A stretch of 64,000 nt of DNA, from positions 118,354,267 to 118,418,266 of the forward strand of contig OY282605.1 in NCBI GenBank assembly GCA_958298945.1. Direction: 5' to 3'. Positions 45,361-56,850 of this stretch are shown one piece after another. Within the stretch, counting starts at the first letter, position 1, and every line of letters starts with the position of its first letter. Origin of the DNA: Atherix ibis (taxonomy: Eukaryota > Arthropoda > Insecta > Diptera > Athericidae). The translations under genes were made by a program, and so were the position numbers. The notes beneath the pieces were generated by a model that saw only the letters and a program-made list of their open reading frames with translations, was not told where the DNA came from and did not search any database.

Positions 45361-47463
45361 TACGGACTATAACGAGTTGTTGATTATGTCCTCGAAAAAG
45401 AATAATTAATAGTAAAAATCAATCCTTTACACTATAAACTGTCCATTTGATTATAAATTGAATAAGTTTGTGCTAAGATAGCTCTCATACTCTCTAAATA
45501 GTAATACTTTATTCTGACTCCAGTCCAATTAGCTTTACTATTTAATCCTTTTTAATGTCAAATAAAAAAGGTAAGAAGAAAGAAAAAAACCAAATAACTA
45601 CAAATAGCACTTATTCTATTAAAAGTGACTAAAATTTATTTTTATCTAATTAAGTAGAAATTTTTAAAATCAAATTAAAGTTTTATAGAGAATTTTCCAT
45701 ATGCAAAAGAAGGATGGAAATAAAATTCCCTTTTTTCTCCTATGTATGAATATCTAAAACTAAACCTTATAAAATTCGCACAAAAACCAAAGTGCATTTA
45801 ACTCAAATATAATTATTATCACTTTATGAGCTTCTTTCGAAATTGATTCCAATTATACAAACTTTATAACTTTTCGTAAAATACCACACCATACCTTAAC
45901 TGTGCTATTGTTGGCATTATAGTTACTACTACTACTACTACTACTACTGCTACGGTATAGTTATGAGATGCACACTTGGAATTTTATCACACACATATCA
46001 CCTTTATTCAATTGAAAAACTTCTTCAACGTCATAAGAGGATTATAAAGTTTAAGAGTTTCGTCCAAATATGAAATACACAGGTTGCCGAAGAATAAACA
46101 GAAAGAGCCGTGATATAGTTGATATGGAGATAAAGTCCCTGGCAAATAAATTCAGTCACTTGTGTGTTGGATGATTATTTATTAATTCAGCTATGACGCT
46201 TGTTCAACTCCCGCACATAAACTACAAATAACTCAATATATTCGTATGAAAATATAATATTTTTAATAAAATTTCGTACCTTCTCTCTCTATAATCATAC
46301 ACTAACAAAATTCACTTTTAGGTTATGTATATTTATTTATTTTAATATTTTCTTTTTAGATATCATAAAAACCGAAAATTTATAAAAGTGGATGAGATTT
46401 TTTTTTTTTTTTGTTGAACTTTTGCAGATTTAAGTTTAAATAAAATTTGAAAAAAAAATAATAGAATACGGACAGAGAAGATAAAACCGAAGCGAATAGA
46501 CAAAAGATTTTCGAAAGAAGGGTGAACTTTGTAAATTTAGTATTGTCAAGGACCTCCTCGTCAGTAGTAGTAGTTGCACATTTAAAAGACGACTAGAGAT
46601 TTCTAGCTCTCGCAACAAAGACATATTTGTAAAAAGACTTCAACTGAACTATAAGTCCTTGTATACCAGTTTATATAAAATTCGTTAGATTATTCTTTCA
46701 CAACAATTATTATATTCTTCAAGAACGCCATAATCTTGCGTATATTCTATGCAGTATTATTGTAGAAGAACACTGAATCCGCTTGTCTATCTTAATCTTC
46801 TCTTTTACATTATAGTTAAAAAAGAAAAGAAAAATGTATAAACCCTAATAATAATAGTATTCGTCGTAATAGAAGAAGAAAAAAAAAGCAGAAACTAAGT
46901 AATATTTTCAACATTCTATCCAGTTAAGTTTTGTATTTTACATTTACTGCTAAGCTCTCAGAAGTTTTATCTACAATAAATCCAACTGCAGTTGAAACTT
47001 TAAGCAGAAGTCTGATATCAGAATTGAATTGAATTTTATAGAATTTCATATGAAATTATGCTGTATCATAAAGCATAGTAGCTAACATATTCGTTTGTCT
47101 CGATAATCATATTTTTTTTTTTATAAAAATATGAAATATCCTGAAACGATGTCAATCCACGAAATTTCTTTATACAATATTCACGATGACGTTCGTCAGA
47201 TTAAGTGTACCATTTTTTCACATAATACTCAGTTGGTTGGATATCTAGTCTAGTCACTGCGAACTTATTTAAATTTAATTCAAAATCAGTTAATGTTAAG
47301 TATAAAAAAATATTTTTTTTTTTTAAAACTCAAGACATTTTTGATTATTTTATTATCTAACATTTTTTGTTATTTTAAGATACTCATAGTGTAAGTATAT
47401 AAAAATTTTGACAGAAGAAAACACTACATAAAAACCTTACAAATGCTACTTTACTCTTCGATA
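45361..47463. other. Intervening AT-rich sequence with an (ACT)n microsatellite
   Basis: A trinucleotide ACT run lies at about 45924-45949. The segment 46230-46281 matches 38911-38962 (AAATATAATATTTTTAATAA core), an unnamed short interspersed repeat. No gene is supported. Confidence 0.5.
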
Positions 47464-48730
47464 TAAGGTGTAGTAAAAAGAAATCCATTATTTTTGTATT
47501 AAATTGAAGGTTTTATTTAGCATAGATAGAATGATACGATTTAGGTCAAATATGCACCGTTTTGTTCGATAACTTGTTGCCATTTTGGAGGTAATTTCAT
47601 AATGCCTCTCTCATAGAAACCCTCGTCCCTATTGGAAAAAAACTGGGACAGTCGATTTTCACAATCTTCTCTTGAGGCGAATTTTTCACCTGCAAAATTA
47701 TCGTCATAGACGGGAAGAGGTGTTAATCAGTTGGTGCCAGGTCCGGACTATAAGGTGGATGCATAAGAACATCCCAACCAAGGTCCCGGAACTTCTGGCG
47801 AGTCACTATCGATGTATGCGGCCTGGCGTTGTCCTGATGGAACACAATTCCTCTCCTATTGCTTCTTTTAGGCGATTGCTTCTTTCAGACGTTCTAATTG
47901 TTGACAGTATAGGTCCGAATTAAGAGTTCGGCCGTAGGGGAGCAGCTCATAGTAGATGATTCCCTGCCAGTCCCACCAAACACACAGCAACACCTTCCTG
48001 GCTGTCAATCCTGGCTTGACCACCGTTTGCGCCGGGTGACCGCGATTTGACCACGACCGTTGACGCTTGACGTTGTCGTACGTGACCCACTTTTCATCAC
48101 CAGTAATCATCCGCTTCAGAAATGGATCGATATTGTTGCGATTCAGCAGCGATTCGCAGATGGAAATTCTGTCCATGAGGTTCTTTTGCGATAACTCGTG
48201 TGGCACCCATACATCGAGCTTCTTTTTGTATCCAGCCTTATTTTAGTGGTTTCAAACGGTTTTTTGTGCAATGTTTAGCTCCTGGGAAATCGAAGCAGTA
48301 CTTACGTGACGGTCGGACTCGACAATTTCCATTATTTTATCGACATTTTCGACAATTGGCCTTCCAGAGCGTGGTGCACCTTTGACATCAAAATAACCGG
48401 AACGGAATCGACGAAACCAAAATTGCGCGTGATTGACTGTTACAGTATCAGGACCATAAACACTATTCACTTTTTTGGCTGCCTGGCTTGCGTTTTCGCC
48501 TTTATCGAAAAAAAACTGTAAAATATGGCGTATTTTCTCTTTGTTGGCGTCCATCTTTGACGCGTGCTAAAAAAATACTGAGTCAAGTAATCACAAATCT
48601 GTATAAGAAGTACGAAATCTTATCTTCCTAACGCCATCTAGTGCAACCCGATCGCACTTTTAAAACGGGAGATACAGATTCCTAAAACCATCTATTGGCA
48701 AAATAATGGATTACTTTTTACTACACCTTA
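47464..48730 (-). mobile_element. Mariner family C copy C1
   Basis: The TIRs are TAAGGTGTAGTAAAAAGAAA on the left and, from the right end, TAAGGTGTAGTAAAAAGTAA; both continue TCCATTATTTT. The length is 1,267 bp. The sister copy at 55.5 kb is nearly identical. Immediately to the right begins a rosa-like D remnant. Confidence 0.95.
47541..48554 (-). pseudogene. Mariner C transposase pseudogene (in C1)
   Basis: Starts MDANKEKIRHILQFFFDKGE. It reads through the first HTH (NHAQFWFRRFRSGYFDVKGA, RSGRPIVENVDKIMEIVESD) to SQELNIAQKTV, then hits stops where WNHLKKAGYKKK is expected. A central frame covers MPHELSQKNLMDRISICESL, TGDEKWVTYDNVKRQRSW (first Asp) and LLCVWWDWQGIIYYELLPYG. A short rearrangement (GCGATTGCTTC duplicated near 47860) shifts the frame before RRGIVFHQDNARPHTSIV. 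The third motif is in another frame. It resembles cecropia/lineata-type mariners and is inactive. Confidence 0.88.
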
Positions 48731-48734
48731 TATG

Positions 48735-49166
48735 TGTCATATAAGATAGTTATTTGTTTAGTAAAACCTTTGCCATTTTACATATTGAAACGTTTTAATT
48801 ATAGCTGTACAATTTTCTTTTCCAAAAATGATATAAACTTTCTTTGCAATTGGCTCTTAAGATCGTGCATCGTTGAAAATTTACATGCATGGCTGTGTTT
48901 AAAAGAAAAGGATTGTGTTAACACAGACAATTCTCACTTTTAGGGGCATTTAAAAACCAACATCCATCAAGTAATGACTGAATTATAGACGGATATGTCC
49001 GAAAAATTATTTAAAAAGAATTAAATCTTGTAAATACCCATTTGAATGATGTTAAATTATTGTACATGCCTTATCTAATGGCAAGAAGTAGACAAACAAT
49101 ATAAATAAAATTATATCGAAATCTTAATTTTGAGTATATTCTATTGAAATTTTTACTTTCCGAAAC
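48735..49166 (+). mobile_element. Rosa-like Tc1/mariner remnant D4, internally deleted
   Basis: The leader (TTTGCCATTTTACATATTGA) is like that of D6 at 60.5 kb and D3. It then jumps to a C-terminal trace LLRSC...AWLCLKEKDCVNTDNSHF followed by LKTNIHQVMTEL and DMSEK. The 3' end is ATTTTTACTTTCCG at about 49162. The catalytic region between leader and the CDLTPLD motif is deleted. Its 5' tip is missing where mariner C1 abuts, suggesting C1 arrived first or nearby sequence was lost. Confidence 0.68.
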
Positions 49167-50404
49167 ACACATTGGATTTAGTGGCATAGATAGGCATAAA
49201 CTGTCAGTCCAGATTGTTACCTTCATTACATATTTAATAAAACGATAATTGGATTATTTTATTATTTAACTTTTTATAGCTCTCTAATATTCTCAGACTT
49301 AAAACTACACACAGGTTCACAACCAACATCATTTATGTAGACTTGAAAATCTATCAAATTCATTTATGTAGAGGAAAATCTGGCTTTATAGAAATTTTCA
49401 GCACGTTTTTACCTATTTTTAAGTTAATTTCATTGATTTCCTTGCATATGTTTTCTTTATGCTAGGGACAAACATCTGGTATTGATACCACGTAGCATTG
49501 ATATTTTCGTGGTTTCCTTATACACCAACCTGTTAACTACACTTTCTATACACAAACCGTGTACTATTACTGACCTCAGCGCCATATTCCCATATTATTA
49601 CTGCAGTGGCAAGTAGAGGAGCTAAAAAATGAATTTTTTTTCCTGCCAAAACAAAAAAGCTGAAATGTCAAACTATACCATTAACGGCTGTGTGTCAGGG
49701 GGTAGTATTCTACATGGTGTGTCCCTTGCATTAAGTTAGCGTATATATTTCAATTTAGGTATACCTTCAGGAAAAAGGGAGCGGTTTAATCTGTGGACTG
49801 AGAGTGCTGGTCAGCAAGCATACTTTTCAACATACGTAATTCGGTCAGCAAACATCTGGTGCGGACTTTCCATTGTAGAGGGTGCGGTGTGTGATGTGGC
49901 CCTATCCTAAGGGAAACCACGTGTCGTCCAATTTCAGTTCATCCAATTTAAGAGTAAAAAAGTTCTCAGAAAAATATGGACCAGTGGACAGGGTCTTCAA
50001 AAAATATGTCACGTCACCAGAAGCAGTTCTTCTATTAATAAACGAAGCCGTTTAAGTCAAATGTGATTTATCGCTTATTATTAGCAAATTCCTGTAATAA
50101 TCAGGGTCTTTGCCTATGGAGCTCTGCTCGATAAAACAAATAGTTTAAAACCTATTCCCGATAAAAATAATCAAAATTAAATATAAAATTGTATCATAAT
50201 TAATTACTTAAAAGTTGTTTTTTTCTTCAATTTTATACATAACAACAAATACAAAATAGTGTAAAAAAGGAGATTTGAGAAAGTAGTATTATTGCACGTA
50301 GGAGTCGATGGAGGTTTATAAGTAAGGAAGTAGATGAGAGCTTCCCAGCAAAGAAATAAGTACGATTGCAAAGAGAAAGTGTTAATGTATTTTTGACTGA
50401 AGAG
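49167..50404. other. Intervening sequence, nothing recognised
   Basis: A slightly GC-richer stretch at 49.6-49.95 kb has no coding family I can name. No RNA gene or array is seen. Confidence 0.45.
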
Positions 50405-50525
50405 ATTCAAATCGACGGCAATTGGAAGGCCTAATAAAGTTCCTAAGTTCTCGTCCGTAAGTCGAAACTGGTTTCAGTAAAAGAACTTTGTTGTCTGATG
50501 TAAGCCAAGAACGTTTGTCTTTAAA
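50405..50525 (-). pseudogene. Jockey-type retrotransposon fragment J4
   Basis: A short minus-strand piece matches the same C-terminal region as J1-J3 (CTTACGGACGAGAACTTAGG, ACTGAAACCAGTTTCGACTT on the coding strand, then the KRS/LLDK region). It is too decayed to read as protein without comparison to J2. Confidence 0.6.
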
Positions 50526-51629
50526 AAAAAAACCATTTGATAGTAACAAGAATTATTTTTGAGTATTTATTCACTTCTAAAATAGAGTGAACAAAAAGAA
50601 TTTAGGTTAAATTGGCAATAACAACTGAAAAAATAGAAATATACCCAAAAAAAAAACAACAACTAATGTGCAAAATTTCTTATAAGAGTTTTCCAAGTTT
50701 GAAATTTCAAATTTCTCCATAATTATTTAAGAAAAATTCTAAGTTTCCATAAATTTTTTTAATTTACACAAAAAAAAAAATAATGAAAGAAATCCTTTTC
50801 AAAGTAATGGGAAAACCTTACATTTAGACAGTACGAACAGAAAATTCATAATTAATTTTTATTACTTATGTATAACTATTATCCTTTTTCTTATTTCCTT
50901 TTTGTAATGTTTCTTTAATATTATCTACAATATAAGATTCTGTATAATTTAAGAATCCCTAAATTCGTTGTAAATGCTTGTACAGTCGTTATTAATTTTT
51001 ATAATTAAAAATTTCAATCGGCTTTTTAAACATTAAATGCAATTATTTCGAAATTCTTTTTATTCCTTTTAGTCTGTCTCATATTCAACTGTTTTCCCGA
51101 ATTGTATCTATTCCATTTTATTCTGTGTCCTCACAGAGTATTTGCACAAATTACAGTCACCCTTATTCTATATTATATCGAACAGCGGATCCTTTTAGGG
51201 CTAATGGTAAATTGAAAAAAAAGTTCTAAAATATAAAAGAAAATTCATTTTTCCAATTTTCATCTTTTTTTTTCATACAAAATATAAGATTAAAAGCGCT
51301 TTAATTTATATTCAATTTTGGTTCGGAATTTTCTCTTTTCAATTTAATTATTATCGTAAAAAAAATTCGATACTTATTTAATACCATCGAAATAATAATT
51401 CTAAATATAAAATCAATTTTAGCGCAGCTATCAAAGAGAATTATTATTTGAATGCTCCTTTGACTTATTAGATTTTACTGTACTTTGAGATGAAAATTTT
51501 CTATTCAATAAACTATGTTAGGTTTCACTAGCTTTTCCTTTTTATACAATTATAATTTCCATTTTAATTATACCTAATTTCTCAATTATACGACAATTTT
51601 TCTTAGACAGGAATTAAATGTTTTGTAAG
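50526..51629. other. Intervening AT-rich sequence
   Basis: Many A/T runs are present. I see no gene, repeat array or RNA. Confidence 0.5.
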
Positions 51630-51776
51630 AGTTTTTGCCCAGTTCACGTACAAAAGGAGCACATAGTATGGAGTATTGACGATTTTACGTAAGACTCAAA
51701 ATTGCAGTGATTAGATTCAGAGGGAATCAAGTCCGTACGTCCAAATTGACTCCAGTACTGTGTGTTGTAAAGTAGT

Positions 51777-52899
51777 ATTGGGTGTATAACTTTAAAAAAT
51801 GCGGGATTTTTGGAAAACTTTGAGTGTTTATTTTGAAAAATTGTTACAATATATTTTATTCAATGTATTGTCCATCGGAAGCCACTACTTTTTCCCATCC
51901 TTCTGGCAACATATGGATTCCGCGCCAAAAAAACTGCTCCGGTTTTGAGGCCAAGAATGAATCGAGCCAATTTTTGATGCCCTGTTCTGAAGTGAAGCGT
52001 ATTCCGGTGAGGGCGTTTTGCATGGATCTAAACAAATGGTAGTCGGACGGGGCAAGGTCTGGGCTATAAGGCGGGTGAGGGAAAACTTCCCAGCCACTGT
52101 TCTTGGATGTCATGATGGAAAATTATGGCTTCGTGTCTGGTCGTATATTCCGGGCGTTTTTCGGCCAATGCTCGCTTCAAACGGATTAATTGTGTTCAGT
52201 AGAGGTCGCCTGTGATCATCTGGCCCGATTTCAATAGCTCATAATAGATCACACCCTTCAGATCCCACCAAATACAGATCATTACCTTGGCGCCATGGAT
52301 ATTTGGCTTTGGCGTTGATTTGGCTGGTTGGCCGGGCTTCACATACGATTTTTTGCGCTTTGGGTTGTCGTAATGAATCCATTTTTCGTCGGCAGTAATG
52401 ATTCGATTCAAAAACGACTTCTTTTTCTGCCGTTCAAGCAGCTTTTCGCACATGCAAAATCGCCTTTCAACGTCTCTCGGCTTCAATTTATATGGGACCC
52501 AATTTCCTTGCTTTTGGATGAATCCTGCTGCTTTCAAACGTTTTGAAATGGCTGTTTGAGTGACTCCCAATGATTTTGCAATTTCTTCTTGAGTTCGACA
52601 ACAGTCTTCGTCGAGTAATGCCTCCAAATCTTCATCTTCAAACTTTTTTGGCTGACCTGGTCGTTCTTTGTCTTCCGTGTCAAAATCACCACTTCTGAAC
52701 CGCACAAACCATCTCAGATAAGCATATATTCTTTATCTTCAAACTTTATTTGGTACGAAATTCGACATTTTTGAAGCAAAAAAAAAACTTTGCTGTTTAC
52801 ACTATTTCGTTCAATGACTAATCGAGAATGAATGACAGATGTTTCACCTCCAAAATGCCATATGAGTTGTCAATCCCGCATTTGGAGTTATACACCCAT
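51777..52899 (-). mobile_element. Mos1-related mariner W, nested in J5
   Basis: The TIRs are TTGGGTGTATAACTTTAAAA on the left and, from the right end, ATGGGTGTATAACTCCAAAT; both continue GCGGGATT. The length is about 1.12 kb. The retrotransposon reading LTIDSK resumes on the other side as the equivalent of VLLYKT. Confidence 0.93.
51856..52768 (-). pseudogene. Mariner transposase pseudogene (in W), N-terminal and catalytic-spacer deletions
   Basis: Starts MSNFVPNK, then loses most of the first HTH and resumes at LRWFVRFRSGDFDTEDKER. The frame is then open through EDEDLEALLDEDCCRTQEEI, WVPYKLKPRDVERRF, ITADEKWIHYDNPKRKKS (first Asp) and MICIWWDLKGVIYYELLKSG. After IIFHHD (second Asp) about 60 bases are missing, and a shifted frame gives [20 protein letters not shown] (third Asp), ending [10 protein letters not shown]. 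The three aspartates remain, but the 34-residue spacing is lost. Confidence 0.88.
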
Positions 52900-53234
52900 T
52901 TGCTGTCTATTGTTAGTGTTGATCTTGCGTCTAAGAAAGGGAGCATCTGGTCGTGTTGTCTGTTAAATTCCTGTCTTTATCAAATTTTAGTTCTAAGTAG
53001 CGTATCTCTTTTTTTGATGGAATAATGCCACCAAGGTTCTAAGTAACGTATTTCTTTTTTTTGATGGAATAATGTTTAAGGTTATGGAAGGTGAGAGAGG
53101 TTTATTGACAAAGAGTGAAAGTAACATGAACGCATTTTTCTTCACTTTGCACATTTTGAATCATTTTTGATGGGAGTGGATGCTATGATAGAGTTTTGGT
53201 AGTGAGTTGGGCTGACAGTACGACGGTCGTTCAA

Positions 53235-53336
53235 TAAGTCCTTAGAAAAAGATGGAAAAAACTGTTTTTTCCATCTTTTTCTAAGGACTTAGTGTATAGA
53301 GCTAAAAGGAGCTAATCTCCTTTTAGCTCTATACAC
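53235..53336. repeat. Two adjacent perfect hairpins at the end of mariner B3
   Basis: First: arms 53235-53261 and 53265-53291 (27 nt), loop CTG. Second: arms 53292-53311 and 53317-53336 (20 nt), loop CTAAT. The first inverts the B-family TIR-proximal sequence TAAGTCCTTAGAAAAAGATG; the second inverts the transposase C-terminal end (TATAGAGCTAAAAGGAG). Confidence 0.96.
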
Positions 53337-54304
53337 TTTCCCAACCGTTTTTCCAAAATTTTTATCCCGTCCAAAAAATAGGATTTCGGAAGTTCTGCGA
53401 AATACTCATCCGTTTGAGCAATGACGACCTCGTTGGAAGTGAACCGTCGTCCGCCAAGCCATTTCTTCAGATTGGGGAAAAGAAAATAGTCACTCGGGGC
53501 CAAATCTGGTGAATAAGCGGGATGCTGCAACAATTCCATTCTCAATTCCATAATTTTGGCCATGGAAACACCGCCGGTGTGCACACGCGCATTGTCCTGA
53601 TGCAAGAGGATTTTTTTCTTCTTCAGATGGGGGCGTTTCTCTTTGATTTCCTCGCTCAACCGTTGCAATAACGACGCGTAATACGCTCCTGTTATTGTTT
53701 TTCCTTTTTCCAAGTAGTCGATAAAAATGATGCCCTGCGAATCCCAAAAGACCGTGGCCATCACCTTGCCGGCCGATGGCACAGTTTTTGCCTTCTTCGG
53801 AGCCCGTTCACCCTTGAAAATCCACTGTGATGACGATCTCTTCGTTTCTGGAGTGTAGTAGTGTATCCAGGTTTCGTCCACAGTGACATATCACTCAGAG
53901 TCCACTACACGATTGCGCTTATTCTCCTCTGAGAGCAAACGCGGCACCCATCTTGCCGAAAATTTTTTCACAGACAATTTTTCATGCAAAATTGAAGCGA
54001 CTGTACCTTGTGATATGCCCGTGGCCTCAACTAATTCGCGCACTTTAATTCGCCGATCGTTCAAAATCAGATCGTCGATTTTGTCGATGATTTCAGGAGT
54101 AGACACCTCAACTGGGCGTCCTGAACGATGTTCATCTTTTGTGGATGAACGGCCACGTTTAAATTCATTCAACCAATTGTAAACCGTCGCAAACATACGT
54201 GCAGATGTGCCATGAACTGCATCCAACTCGGCTTTGATTTCTTTCGGGCTTAAGCCTTTCAAATGGAGATGTTTGATGACAGCCCTAAATTCGCTTTTTT
54301 CCAT
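53312..54304 (-). pseudogene. Mariner B transposase pseudogene (in B3)
   Basis: The N-terminal part (54304-53891) is open: MEKSEFRAVIKHLHLKGLSP through the HTH RRIKVRELVEATGISQGTV to RNRVVDSE. A deletion of about 45-50 bases against B1 and B2 then removes the AMLALFHRNPAEFLRRY segment and breaks the frame. The second part (53881-53312) is open from MDETWIHYYTPETKRSSSQW in the track frame through LLHQDNARVHTGGVSMAKIM and [13 protein letters not shown] to IELKGD. All catalytic aspartates are present, with 34-residue spacing. Confidence 0.9.
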
Positions 54305-54839
54305 TGTTATGCAAAAATAAATGTCGTTAACTTTAATCGACGATAGAAATTGACCTACGCTATGGATCGAGCTGAAATTTTGACAGCTTTCCTGTCGATA
54401 ATGCTATTTACAAAAATAAATCTTTACCGACACTACAAGAGCAATTTCTTAGATTTTCTAAGGACTTATTGAACGCATTTATTGCTATTAGGTTCTTATT
54501 GTTGGTTGGAATATTATGTGTATATATTTTGTATAATAAAGGACCAAGGATACTACCTTGAGAATACTACCTTGAGGTGAGGATAGGTGATATCTCAGAA
54601 TGTTCGACATTCTCAACCACATAAAAATATCGCTCCGAGAGGTAGAATTTGATTATAACGAATTATGGGGTAGAAAGGATTCTCTTTAAACTCTGGCCTA
54701 CTCTAGCCCTTGAAGTCGTGAAAAAAATGTAAGTGGATAACCAGCAACTCGTGAGTTTTTAAGAAAAAAATTTACAAAAAACTAAGCTTTTTTTTGAAAA
54801 TAAAAAAGAAATATTTTGAAAAAGTGACAAACAAAAACG

Positions 54840-55260
54840 AGCAGGTTTGTTCAAAAATATGTATTTATTATATAAATTAACAATTATAATGGACAAAAAT
54901 AGTAAAGTTCAGCTTTTATAGGTTCTCAAAGTGTGATACTTTTTTGAAGCAATCGCCTAAATGCATCCTTGGTTTTCCAGGACAAGTATCACAAAATTCA
55001 CTTGTCTCTCTTCTTCCACCTTTTACTGCTCTTTTTGAGCAGATCACACAGTCCCGCTTTGAACCTTTTCTTAAAATATGTAGTTGTCTATTGAGCCTGG
55101 TGTGTGATGGAGCTGAAGTAGATGGTCTACTTCGAGGCACTTTAAATTCTCCCACTAACTGGTCGACCAATACTTTGCGAAACTTCAAATGGCTTAGTGG
55201 TTTTTTCACCATTAAAAGAAAAGTTTTAACATTATTGTGGTTAAAGTTCTCAAGACGCGT
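54840..55260 (-). mobile_element. piggyBac-like element, 3' end
   Basis: This is the C-terminal coding part plus a short AT-rich 3' region. A TTAA (piggyBac target) could not be assigned as a boundary with certainty. It lies between Jockey J5 and the rosa-like D5. Confidence 0.7.
54916..55212 (-). pseudogene. piggyBac-like transposase C-terminus with cysteine-rich zinc finger, 98 open codons
   Basis: The frame reads KKPLSHLKFRKVLVDQLVGE (end of the RNase H-like region, Lx(F/Y)RxxLxxxL motif), then a linker SRPSTSAPSHTRLNRQLHIL. The cysteine-rich domain follows: RDCVICSKRAVKGGRRETSE, FCDTCPGKPRMHLGDCFKK, VSHF. The C-x2-C ... C-x2-C ... P-x-x-H ... C-F ... H layout is that of the piggyBac C-terminal TIR-binding finger. 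No stop interrupts these 98 codons, unlike most transposon debris here. The catalytic aspartates lie upstream and are not present. Confidence 0.82.
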
Positions 55261-55500
55261 AATTTAGAGATTTGGTGATGTCAATTGCAGAATTCGGTGT
55301 GCTTTGACGCTACTAGACTTTTCCTTGTAAGGTTTCGTGAAAGATCGGAAAAAATTCTTAAACTTCAGAGCATTTAAAAGCCGAAATCCGTAAAGTAATG
55401 GTCGAATTACAGCCTAAAATATCCGAAAAAGTCATCAAAAATTTCCTTCCAAAAGGAACGAGTCTTCGAAGATGTTTTGCGGCAGTAATTAGAATTAATA

Positions 55501-56790
55501 TAAGTTGTAGTAAAAAGAAATCCATTATTTTTGTATTAAATTGAAGGTTTTATTTAGCATAGATAGAATGATACGATTTAGGTCAAATATGCACCGTTTT
55601 GTTCGATAACTTGGTGCCATTTTGGAGGTAATTTCATAATGCCTCTCTCAAAGAAACCCTCGTCCCTATTGGCAAAAAACTGGGACAGTCGATTTTCACA
55701 ATCTTCTCTTGAGGCGAATTTTTCACCTGCAAAATCATTCGTCATAGACAGGAAGAGGTGGTAATCACTTGTTGCCAGGTCCGGACTATAAGGTGGATGC
55801 ATAAGAACATCCCAACCAAGGTCCCGGAACTTCTGGCGAGTCACTATCGATGTATGCGGCCTGGCGTTGTCCTGATGGAACACAATTCCTCTCCTATTGG
55901 CCAAAGCTGGCCGCTTCTGGGCGATTGCTTCTTTCAGACGGTCCAATTGTTCAAAGTATAGGTCCGAATTAAGAGTTCGGCCGTAGGGGAGCAGCTCATA
56001 GTAGATGAGATTCCCTGCCAGTCCCACCAAACACACAGCAACACCTTCCTGGCTGTCAATCCTGGCTTGACCACCGTTTGCGCCGGGTGACCGCGATTTG
56101 AACACGACCGTTGTCGCTTGACGTTGTCGTAAGTGACCCACTTTTCATCACCAGTAACCATCCGCTTCAGAAATGGATCGATATTGTTGCGATTCAGCAG
56201 CGATTCGCAGATGGAAATTCGGTCCATGAGGTTTTTTTGCGATAACTCGTGTGGCACCCATACACCGAGCTTCTTTTTGTATCAATCTTTATTTAAGTGG
56301 TTCCAAACGGTTTTTTATGCAATGTTTAGCTCCTGGGCAATCGAAACTGTACTTACGTGACGGTCGGACTCGACGATTTCCATTATTTTATCGACATTTT
56401 CGACAATTGGCCTTCCAGAGCGTGGTGCATCTTTGACATCAAAATGACCGGAACGGAATCGACGAAACCAAAATTGCGCGTGATTGACTGTTACAGTATC
56501 AGGACCATAAACACTATTCACATTTTCAGCTGCCTGGCTTGCGTTTTCGCCTTTATCGAAGAAAAACTGTAAAATATGGCGTATTTTCTCTTTGTTGGTG
56601 TCCATCTTTGACGCGTTTTAAAAAAATACTGAGTCAAGTAATCACAAAACTGTATGAGAAGCTATATGATTAGCACGAAATCTTGTCTTTCTAACGCCAT
56701 CTAGTGCAACCCGATCGCACTTTTAAAACGGGAGATACAGACTCTTAAAGCCATCTATTGGCAAAATAATGGATTACTTTTTACTACATA
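55501..56790 (-). mobile_element. Mariner family C copy C2, nested in D5
   Basis: The left TIR TAAGTTGTAGTAAAAAGAAA starts at 55501. The right end reads TGGATTACTTTTTACTACAT. The length is 1,290 bp, and it is nearly identical to C1. Confidence 0.95.
55578..56605 (-). pseudogene. Mariner C transposase pseudogene (in C2)
   Basis: Starts MDTNKEKIRHILQFFFDKGE and is open through RSGRPIVENVDKIMEIVESD to AQELNIA. The HTH2/linker is interrupted (a stop after the decayed WNHLN). A middle frame covers MPHELSQKNLMDRISICESL and TGDEKWVTYDNVKRQRSCSN. A two-base insertion near 56008 (GATGAGATTCC against GATGATTCC in C1) shifts the frame inside GIIYYELL. The last frame reads IYYELLPYGRTLNSDLYFEQ, VFHQDNARPHTSIVT and YSPDLATSDYHLF (34-residue spacing), ending VIEQNGAYLT. 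The triad is intact, with about three lesions. Confidence 0.9.
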
Positions 56791-56800
56791 AAAATTTTAT

Positions 56801-56850
56801 ATATATTATATTTTTTTCCCTAATGGCAAAGGGAAAAAAATATAATATAT
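56801..56850. repeat. Perfect hairpin just outside mariner C2, 21-nt arms, 8-nt loop
   Basis: Arm 56801-56821 pairs exactly with 56830-56850 around AATGGCAA. A direct repeat of TTTTTCCCTAATGGCAAAG follows at once (to about 56869). Confidence 0.92.

Larger units (their letters stand above)
53219..54475 (-). mobile_element. Mariner family B copy B3, nested in J5
   Basis: The left TIR TACGACGGTCGTTCAATAAG starts at 53219. The right end reads AAGGACTTATTGAACG and then stops short of the final ACCCTCGTA. The left end is followed by two back-to-back hairpins (53235-53336). It is nearly identical to B1 and B2 over the coding part. Confidence 0.93.
51630..54745 (-). mobile_element. Jockey-type retrotransposon copy J5, holding two mariners
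   Basis: On the minus strand from the right: YLSERYFYVVENVEHSEISP, SQGSILGPLLYKIYT (RT motif), then after mariner B3, KCVHVTFTLC and YLELKFDKDRN, LPFLDARSTLTIDSK, and after mariner W, the SIWTYGLDSL and RKIVNTPYYV traces. The order matches J1 and J2, so these are parts of one element separated by insertions at 51777-52899 and 53219-54475. The A-domain and YADD region were not identified. The protein differs from J1/J2, so it is a related but distinct Jockey family. Confidence 0.8.
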
